Below, piece after piece: positions 1 through 4,337 of a stretch of 6,677 bases of DNA. The notes beneath the pieces are model-generated. The model saw only the letters and a program-made list of their open reading frames with translations, was not told where the DNA came from and ran no database searches. The position numbers were made by a program, and so were the translations under genes. The stretch is taken from assembly GCA_050943225.1 (NCBI GenBank), contig JBMNOT010000112.1, forward strand, positions 1 to 6,677, in the 5' to 3' direction. This DNA is from SZUA-584 sp050943225 (GTDB taxonomy: Bacteria > Bacillota > Clostridia > Christensenellales > SZUA-584). Position 1 is the first letter of the stretch. Each line of letters opens with the position of its first letter.

Positions 1-91
1 TAATCTGCGCTTCCATCCCATTCCAGTTGCGCAATGTAAAAACATGGGCGATCCGCCCATCTCTCAGTGATCCGAATACCATGGGCTCCAC
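1..91 (-). CDS. Aldose 1-epimerase (galactose mutarotase)-like protein, N-terminal fragment
   Basis: Only the first 30 codons are in the window; the gene runs off the left edge. Read on the minus strand from a GTG at 91, the peptide begins MEPMVFGSLRDGRIAHVFTL, followed by an RNWNGMEAQI stretch. The pattern F-G-x-L-x-D-G near the start, then F-T-L-x-N-x-N-G-M-E-A-x-I, is how aldose 1-epimerases typically open. These enzymes interconvert the alpha and beta anomers of aldoses such as galactose or glucose in the cytoplasm. The GTG start is preferred because AGGAGG (98-103, minus sense) lies 6 nt upstream. An in-frame ATG at 82 is the alternative, but it sits 15 nt from that site. An extended -10 promoter lies just upstream. 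The catalytic His and Glu residues would be outside the window, so the call rests on the N-terminus alone. A related family of the same fold, such as a glucose-6-phosphate 1-epimerase-like protein, cannot be excluded. Confidence 0.72.
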   Translation of the reverse strand, partial: MEPMVFGSLRDGRIAHVFTLRNWNGMEAQI

Positions 92-122
92 AGCACGCCT
101 CCTCATATGTTTGTTGATAACT

Positions 123-138
123 CTCTATCATTATAGCA
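123..138 (-). promoter_or_regulatory. Extended -10 promoter for the epimerase-like gene
   Basis: On the minus strand a perfect TATAAT (135 to 130) is preceded by TG with a one-base gap (138-137), giving an extended -10 element, TGCTATAAT. A weak -35, TTGTTC (158 to 153), sits 17 nt upstream. Transcription would start near 123, leaving a leader of about 30 nt with AGGAGG just before the GTG start. No equally good promoter was seen for the divergent plus-strand gene. Confidence 0.6.
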
Positions 139-200
139 CCGCGGGCACGCACGAACAAATACCAATAGCCGTTTTTTCGCTTTTTCCGCGGCGGCGCTCG

Positions 201-217
201 CGTCTGTCCGGCAGACG
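201..217. repeat. Perfect 6-bp inverted repeat upstream of the DUF3298 gene
   Basis: CGTCTG (201-206) and CAGACG (212-217) are perfect inverted copies around a 5-nt loop. It lies about 20 nt before the AAGGAGGG ribosome binding site of the gene starting at 253, so it could be a leader hairpin or an operator. It has no T-run, so it is not an intrinsic terminator. Function unknown. Confidence 0.35.
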
Positions 218-252
218 GGATGAATAAGCATATACGGAAGGAGGGAAGACTT

Positions 253-939
253 ATGACCTTTGGCCCAATCACAGTACGCGAATTGGTGATGGAAGAAACG
301 CTGAATTACAAGGGAGTGCCGGTATTGAAATATACCATCCGGTACCCAGAGTTTTCCTCGGCAGTGTTCCGCATCGCTATCCACGAGATGAACCGGTATT
401 ACCATGCGCGCGCCGCCTTGCAGCGCCAGCGCTATCGGCAGCTTTTATATCCGCAGGCTGCGCGGGATTACGATTACGCTGCGTCCCACGATTACCCGTT
501 CCGCCAATACGAAGCGGTGATGACACATACTGTCACGTACAACGAAAACTGCGCCCTCAGCCTTTATGCCGACAACTACCAGTATACCGGCGGCGCGCAC
601 GGTACCACCGTCCGCACATCCGACACGTGGAGCTTAAGAAACGCCCTGCGCGTGCCGCTCGCCGTGTTTTTTGCCCCGCCCGTGCCGGTTCCGGCGTTCG
701 TGCTGCAGGCCATAAACGACCAGATCGCTGCGCAGATTGCCGAAGGCACCGGCATGTACTTCGACGACTACGAGAAAAACGTCGAGCAGAGCTTCAACCC
801 GCGCAACTTCTACCTGAGCAACGCCGGCGTGGTGATCTATTTCCAGCAGTATCAGATAGCGCCGTATGCCAGCGGCATCCCGGAATTCACGCTGACGTGG
901 TCTGACGACGTGCGTCCGCCGCAGTGCCGGCCAGCTTGA
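253..939 (+). CDS. DUF3298 (RsiV/PdaC-like) domain protein, cytosolic
   Basis: The 228-residue product matches the DUF4163/DUF3298 family found at the C-termini of the Bacillus anti-sigma factor RsiV and the deacetylase PdaC. The family hallmarks are YTGGAHG at residues 111-117 and the C-terminal stretch GVVIYFQQYQIAPYASGIPE at 192-211. The N-terminal 100 residues (VMEETLNYKG, followed by IRYPEF) fit the DUF4163 half. The start at 253 has an AAGGAGGG site 8 nt upstream; an in-frame ATG at 220 would place that site inside the gene and is rejected. There is no signal peptide or membrane segment, unlike RsiV and PdaC, so the protein is probably cytoplasmic. Stand-alone members of this family have no assigned function that I know of, and no catalytic role is claimed. 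The last ~15 residues lie past the conserved core and are encoded antisense to the end of the neighbouring activase gene. Confidence 0.8.
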   Translation: MTFGPITVRELVMEETLNYKGVPVLKYTIRYPEFSSAVFRIAIHEMNRYYHARAALQRQRYRQLLYPQAARDYDYAASHDYPFRQYEAVMTHTVTYNENCALSLYADNYQYTGGAHGTTVRTSDTWSLRNALRVPLAVFFAPPVPVPAFVLQAINDQIAAQIAEGTGMYFDDYEKNVEQSFNPRNFYLSNAGVVIYFQQYQIAPYASGIPEFTLTWSDDVRPPQCRPA

Positions 940-1882
940 CGCCCCACTTGCCGCACCGGTCGCCCCAGTAAGCCGCCGGCTCTCCGTCGCGCATCAGCGC
1001 CACCACCTCGCAGCAGTTGGAACAGCCGTCGCATTCGAAACCCCTGGCAAAGAGCCCGCCCGTCACGCAGCCAAAGCCGAGGAACCGTGTGGGCCCGCTG
1101 ACTTCGCGGGCCATCAGCGCTGCGCCGCACGCGCCCATCACGTCGTGGTGCGGCGGCACGATGACGGGCACGCCCAGCGCCCTCTCGAATGCCGCCACGA
1201 TGCCGGCATTGGCAGCGACGCCGCCCTGGAACAGTACGGGCGGTTCTGGCATACGATAATCGGCGAGGTTGTTAAGATAGTTGCGCACCAGCGCCTCGCA
1301 CAGCCCGGCCACGATATCCTCAATTGCATGGCCCGCCTGCTGTTTGCTGATCATATCCGACTCCGCGAACACCGCGCACCTGCCCGCGATGCGCACCGGC
1401 GCCGCGCTGCGCAGCGCGCATGCACCGAACTCCGAAATGGACATGTTCAGGCGCTGCGCCTGCCTGTCCAGGAACGACCCGGTGCCCGCCGCGCATACCG
1501 TGTTCATCGCGAAATCTGTAACATAACCGTCCTCGATGCGGATGATCTTGGAATCCTGCCCGCCGATCTCGAGTATGGTGCGCACGCCGGGGCACGCGTG
1601 CACTGCCGCAGCTGCGTGCGCCGTGATCTCGTTCTTCACGACATCTGCGCCCACCACCGCCGCAGCCAGCTGCCGGCCGCTGCCCGTCACGCCGTATGCG
1701 CTGATGTCGGCGTCGTCAAATTTTTTTGCCAGTTGGGAGAAGCCCTGCCGCAGCGCCTCCAGCGGACGTCCAGCGGTGGGCAGGTACAGCCGCTCAACGA
1801 GTTCCCCCGCCGCGTCGGTAACAACGAGGTTAGTGCTGACGGAGCCCACGTCGATGCCCAGCAAAAGCTTTCCTACGCCCAT
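887..1882 (-). CDS. Acyl-CoA dehydratase activase (BadF/BadG/BcrA/BcrD, HgdC-like ATPase)
   Basis: A 331-residue protein of the ASKHA ATPase fold, related to HgdC, which uses ATP to push one electron from a [4Fe-4S] cluster into a 2-hydroxyacyl-CoA dehydratase. Visible motifs are phosphate-1 GIDVGSVSTN (9-18), TGSGR (66-70), phosphate-2 EIGGQDSK (105-112) and an adenosine-type GGVAANAG (220-227). The two cysteines that hold the shared cluster in an HgdC dimer are present: Cys130 in NTVCAAGTGSF and Cys169 in GRCAVFAESDM. A C-terminal cysteine-rich stretch, CDGCSNCC (284-291) with RCGK (309-312), goes beyond minimal HgdC and resembles the extension seen in longer activases. The start at 1882 is chosen because the ATPase motif begins 9 residues later; the open frame extends further upstream but reads as non-family sequence. 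Its first 10 nt overlap the end of the gene before it, suggesting coupled translation. The natural acceptor is unknown because no dehydratase subunit gene lies nearby. Confidence 0.88.
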   Translation of the reverse strand: MGVGKLLLGIDVGSVSTNLVVTDAAGELVERLYLPTAGRPLEALRQGFSQLAKKFDDADISAYGVTGSGRQLAAAVVGADVVKNEITAHAAAAVHACPGVRTILEIGGQDSKIIRIEDGYVTDFAMNTVCAAGTGSFLDRQAQRLNMSISEFGACALRSAAPVRIAGRCAVFAESDMISKQQAGHAIEDIVAGLCEALVRNYLNNLADYRMPEPPVLFQGGVAANAGIVAAFERALGVPVIVPPHHDVMGACGAALMAREVSGPTRFLGFGCVTGGLFARGFECDGCSNCCEVVALMRDGEPAAYWGDRCGKWGVKLAGTAADARRQTTSA

Positions 1883-2955
1883 AGTTTTGCCCGCCTTCTC
1901 CGTGCTTCCAGCATATCCAGAAACGCTTCGATGCGCGTGTCGTAGCCCGAATCGCCCGTCATCTCGTCTATCACCAGCGTCAGCACCGGCACACCCACCC
2001 CGTGCAGCGCCGCTTTGGCGACGATCTCCGGCATGCACCCCATCGGGAATATCTGGATCACGCCGTCCATGCCCAACTGCCTCGCATGCACCGCGTGCGC
2101 AATCGTTTCCCGCGCGTGCCCGCCTACGGGAAGGGGCAGGTAAGGCGCCGACCTTTTTTTGACTTCGGGCGAGTTTAAATGCAGCGGCTTGAACACGAGG
2201 TCGCGCAGCCACCACGTGGGCGTCAGCAACCGCTCGGTGGACACGCCCATGCGCATCAGCCGCTCCTCGATATTGAGGTTAGCGAACGGCTCGAACATCG
2301 AATACACCTCTCCCACGATGGCGACGCGCAGCGGACTTCTGGACGGATCCATCCCGATCCGCCGCATCTGCCGGTGGTACGACTCCAGCACTTTGAGCGC
2401 AGACTCCGGCCCGCGGCACGCGCGCATTTCCCGGCGAAACGCTGCCAGCAGGCGAGCGCACGCGCCTGCTTCGCGCTCATACCCCGCCATCTTATACGCC
2501 GCCGCGTCCAGCGCATCCGCCAGCGCGAGTATCTGGTAGGCCTGCCCCAGCGCCGCAATTTTGACCCGGCGCGGCGCCTGGCTCGCCTCTGCAATGCGCC
2601 CGAACCGCGACAGCAGCGTTTTCATGCCGATCTCGGAGGGCGCGTCAATCACGATCACGTCCGCCGGACGGCTCGCCTGTTTCAGCAGCCGGCTGAACAG
2701 CTCGCCGTATTCCCCGAAACGGCACGGGCCGCAGCTGCCTGTCAGCAGTATGGTATCCGCCCCCCGCTCGATAGCGCTCAAAAAGCCGCCCATCATGATT
2801 TTGAAGGGCAGGCACATATCCTCGGGCGCAGCCGCCGCGCCGCGCTGCAATGCCGCCCTGTTGTTCTCCGGTATGATGCAGGCAATACCGAAGGCGTCAA
2901 ACAGTGCCCGCATAGCCATATGTGTATTCCCCAGCCGGGGAATGGTGATCACCAT
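1873..2955 (-). CDS. COG3581-type CoA protein activase / HgdB-related protein
   Basis: A 360-residue protein of the family often annotated 'CoA protein activase' (COG3581), distantly related to the dehydratase subunits HgdA/HgdB. It opens with MVITIPRLGNTHMAMRALFD, the family's typical start. Candidate metal-binding cysteines are in MCLPFK (Cys48), GSCGPCRFGEYGE (Cys75, Cys78) and FPMGCMPE (Cys307). The C-terminal block has GEVYSMFEPFANLNIEERL (215-233) and IDEMTGDSGYDTRIEAF (329-345). The start at 2955 is preferred over an ATG at 2985 because a GGAGGA site lies just upstream and the family homology begins here. It is the middle gene of the operon: it overlaps the previous gene by 59 nt and the activase by 10 nt. 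The biochemical role is not established. By association it likely binds an iron-sulfur cluster and works with the activase; that is inference. Confidence 0.83.
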   Translation of the reverse strand: MVITIPRLGNTHMAMRALFDAFGIACIIPENNRAALQRGAAAAPEDMCLPFKIMMGGFLSAIERGADTILLTGSCGPCRFGEYGELFSRLLKQASRPADVIVIDAPSEIGMKTLLSRFGRIAEASQAPRRVKIAALGQAYQILALADALDAAAYKMAGYEREAGACARLLAAFRREMRACRGPESALKVLESYHRQMRRIGMDPSRSPLRVAIVGEVYSMFEPFANLNIEERLMRMGVSTERLLTPTWWLRDLVFKPLHLNSPEVKKRSAPYLPLPVGGHARETIAHAVHARQLGMDGVIQIFPMGCMPEIVAKAALHGVGVPVLTLVIDEMTGDSGYDTRIEAFLDMLEARRRRAKLWA

Positions 2956-3841
2956 TCGCTTTCCTCCTCCCGAGCATGTCCGCAAACGCCTCCAGACGCG
3001 TGTCGAAGCCCGCCGCGCCGGTGTGCTCGTCCAGCTTGAGCGTCATTATCACGGCGCTGCCCGCCGCGTCGCGTATCAGCGCCTCCACCACCGCGTCCAC
3101 GCCGCAGCCGAATGCAGAAACATAGATGATGCCGTCCACCTTCGCACTCATCAGCAGGTGTAGCCCCGCGCCGTAATACCGCTGCGCGAAATACCAGAAC
3201 GGCGGCTTGCTGAGCGCAGCCATATGCCTTGCGATATCGCTGTCTGCCACGCGCTCGTGCGTGATCACACCGATGCCCAGCGCATGCAGCTTGCGGATGA
3301 GGTCCATGTTGACAAAACGATCATATATATTGTAAGCATGGCCGATCAGCGCAACGGTATACTCATAGCCGCTGTCGCAAAAGCCCGCCTTCCTGTTCTC
3401 ATGCGCAGCCATCGCCGCCTTCAGCGCAGCATCCCAGCGTCCTTTGGCTCCCACAGCGCGCGCCGCCTGCTTCGCCCAGCCGCTAAGTCCCCCGCACTCC
3501 GGCGCGTAAACCGGCGCGTCGACTAGCCGCGTGCCGCCCGCTGCACTCCGGGCCAATTCCGGCAGGCCGCAGAACATCGGGCATATGCTCTGCCTTTTGG
3601 TAAGGCGCATCAGCCGCGGCACCAGTATCGCGTCGCACCTGCCGCGGAGCCACGCCACATGCCCGCAGAACAGCTTAACGGGCAGGCACGCTTCGCTTTC
3701 GCAGCTGCGCACCCCCGCGTCCAGTATCGACCTATCGGTTTCCGGCGAAAAGACGGTCCTGATGCCCAGCTCCGCGAAAAAAGCACGCGCAAAATCGCCG
3801 TAAATACGAAAAAGCAGGCCGTTGGGTATGCCGATTATCAT
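2897..3841 (-). CDS. DUF2229 / COG3580-type acyl-CoA dehydratase activase-related protein
   Basis: A 314-residue protein and first gene of the minus-strand operon. The N-terminus MIIGIPNGLLFRIYGDFARA, followed by LGIRTVFSPETDRSIL and EACLPVK (50-56), is characteristic of DUF2229, a domain found either alone or fused to large activases. Cysteines occur in ACLPVKLFCGH (Cys52, Cys59), ICPMFCG (Cys87, Cys91), PECGG (Cys116) and FGCGVD (Cys246). The C-terminal half carries GHAYNIYDRFVN (167-178) and LDEHTGAAGFDTRLEAFADM (270-289), which parallel the C-terminal half of the next gene's product. The start at 3841 has GGAGA 7 nt upstream. Residues 296-314 lie beyond the conserved core and overlap the start of the next gene in another frame. 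No function is proven; it is probably a partner of the activase in an iron-sulfur electron-transfer complex, an inference from conserved company in other anaerobes. Confidence 0.83.
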   Translation of the reverse strand: MIIGIPNGLLFRIYGDFARAFFAELGIRTVFSPETDRSILDAGVRSCESEACLPVKLFCGHVAWLRGRCDAILVPRLMRLTKRQSICPMFCGLPELARSAAGGTRLVDAPVYAPECGGLSGWAKQAARAVGAKGRWDAALKAAMAAHENRKAGFCDSGYEYTVALIGHAYNIYDRFVNMDLIRKLHALGIGVITHERVADSDIARHMAALSKPPFWYFAQRYYGAGLHLLMSAKVDGIIYVSAFGCGVDAVVEALIRDAAGSAVIMTLKLDEHTGAAGFDTRLEAFADMLGRRKANGDHHSPAGEYTYGYAGTV

Positions 3842-3859
3842 ATGATCATCTCCATGGCA

Positions 3860-3988
3860 TTAGATTTCGCCCAGCTCCTTGAAAATATTCACACCGCACC
3901 CGCCGCAGCCAAAATACGGAGTATTATCACGTCTATATCCAAATTCATTGTTGACACATAAAGTTAGCTGTGTTAAACTTTTTTCGTG
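3860..3988 (-). pseudogene. Start-less open frame with a CGGC motif, possible gene-end remnant
   Basis: Between the DUF2229 gene and feoA, one minus-strand frame is open for 42 codons from an upstream TAA to a TAA at 3862-3860. It has no usable ATG, GTG or TTG start; the only GTG would leave 10 residues. Its end reads FGYRRDNTPYFGCGGCG then VNIFKELGEI, ending 18 nt before the start of the DUF2229 gene. The composition and the glycine-flanked CxxC look more like a real protein C-terminus than random non-coding sequence. It could be the 3' end of an upstream operon gene whose 5' part was lost when the feo promoter region was joined here, or chance. The family is not recognised. Confidence 0.3.
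3951..3979 (+). promoter_or_regulatory. Sigma-A-type promoter for feoAB
   Basis: A perfect TTGACA (-35) at 3951-3956 is followed, after a 17-nt spacer, by TAAACT (-10) at 3974-3979, with TG at 3971-3972 forming an extended -10. Transcription would begin near 3986, about 60 nt before feoA. The -35 to -10 region also contains an imperfect dyad, TTGACACA (3951-3958) against TGTGTTAA (3969-3976). Confidence 0.65.
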
Positions 3989-4017
3989 TTAGATCAGGCT
4001 AATTTAACCGTAGTCAA
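3988..4017 (-). promoter_or_regulatory. Candidate promoter for the activase operon
   Basis: On the minus strand TTGACT (4017 to 4012) is followed, after an 18-nt spacer, by TCTAAC (3993 to 3988), which matches four of six -10 positions. It would start transcription near 3981 and give a leader of about 140 nt before the DUF2229 gene. It overlaps the DtxR-like box and faces the feoAB promoter. The -10 is weak, so this is a candidate only. Confidence 0.35.
3989..4007. promoter_or_regulatory. DtxR/IdeR-like iron operator at the feoA start site
   Basis: TTAGATCAGGCTAATTTAA matches the DtxR/IdeR 19-bp operator (TWAGGTWAGSCTWACCTWA, from general knowledge) at 15 of 19 positions. It lies at roughly +3 to +21 relative to the predicted feoAB transcription start, where bound Fe2+-loaded repressor would block initiation. 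No Fur-type GATAATGATAATC repeat was seen here. The regulator gene is not in the window. Confidence 0.55.
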
Positions 4018-4045
4018 CACGGATGAGATTAAGGAGTGAATTTCC

Positions 4046-4276
4046 ATGACATTAAAAGAAGCGGCAGTCGGCCAGAGCGTAAAGGTATTAAAGCTGGAAG
4101 GCGAAGGCGCTCTCAAACGCCGCATCATGGATATGGGCATCACCAAAGGAACGCAGATCTTGGTGCGCAAGGTTGCGCCGCTGGGAGACCCTATCGAGGT
4201 CACGGTGCGCGGCTACGAACTGTCGGTGCGCAAGGCGGACGCCGAAAACATCATTGTTGAAACCATTACGGAATAA
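4046..4276 (+). CDS. feoA: FeoA, ferrous iron transport accessory protein
   Basis: A 76-residue cytoplasmic protein with the SH3-like FeoA fold, close to the usual 75-85 residues. It shows the family layout: an N-terminal MTLKEAAVGQSVKVLKLEG strand pair, the RRIMDMGITKGTQI segment (25-38) corresponding to R-x-x-x-M-G-I-x-x-G, then APLGDPIEV (44-52) and YELSVRKADAENI (57-69). FeoA is thought to bind or regulate FeoB; it does not itself move iron. The start at 4046 has AAGGAG (4031-4036) 9 nt upstream. It is first in the feoAB operon, with feoB 61 nt downstream. Only one feoA copy is present, and no fused DtxR or FeoC domain is seen. Confidence 0.93.
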   Translation: MTLKEAAVGQSVKVLKLEGEGALKRRIMDMGITKGTQILVRKVAPLGDPIEVTVRGYELSVRKADAENIIVETITE

Positions 4277-4297
4277 ATTTGTTTTTTTGCCCATATT

Positions 4298-4317
4298 GTT
4301 AGTCTAGGCTAACTGAC
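4298..4317. promoter_or_regulatory. Second DtxR/IdeR-like palindrome between feoA and feoB
   Basis: The 16-bp core GTTAGTCTAGGCTAAC (4298-4313) is palindromic in 7 of 8 base pairs. Extended to 19 bp from 4299, it matches the DtxR/IdeR operator at 14 of 19 positions. It sits in the 61-bp gap just before the feoB ribosome binding site. I saw no convincing promoter in this gap, so it may act as a secondary binding site or roadblock. Confidence 0.5.
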
Positions 4318-4337
4318 GGGATATAAAGGAGGAGTCC

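Noticed and set aside
220..252. Upstream ATG at 220 as the start of the DUF3298 gene
   Set aside because: It would put the AAGGAGGG ribosome binding site inside the coding region. The ATG at 253 has that site at ideal spacing.
1145..1945. Long plus-strand frames opposite the activase operon, such as 1145-1945 and 2179-3039
   Set aside because: They are shadows of GC-rich minus-strand genes, with Arg/His/Ala-rich low-complexity products and no family signal or ribosome binding site.
1883..2215. N-terminal extension of the activase frame upstream of 1882
   Set aside because: The extension is Arg/Ala-rich out-of-frame reading of the COG3581 gene. The ATPase motif begins 9 residues after the ATG at 1882.
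3889..3948. 19-codon minus-strand ATG frame (MNLDIDVIILRILAAAGAV) as a leader peptide for the activase operon
   Set aside because: No ribosome binding site precedes it and no attenuator structure was visible. A competing frame looks more protein-like.
4279..4312. Separate feoB promoter in the feoA-feoB gap
   Set aside because: TTGTTT and TTGCCC candidates exist, but no acceptable -10 lies at 16-18 nt spacing.
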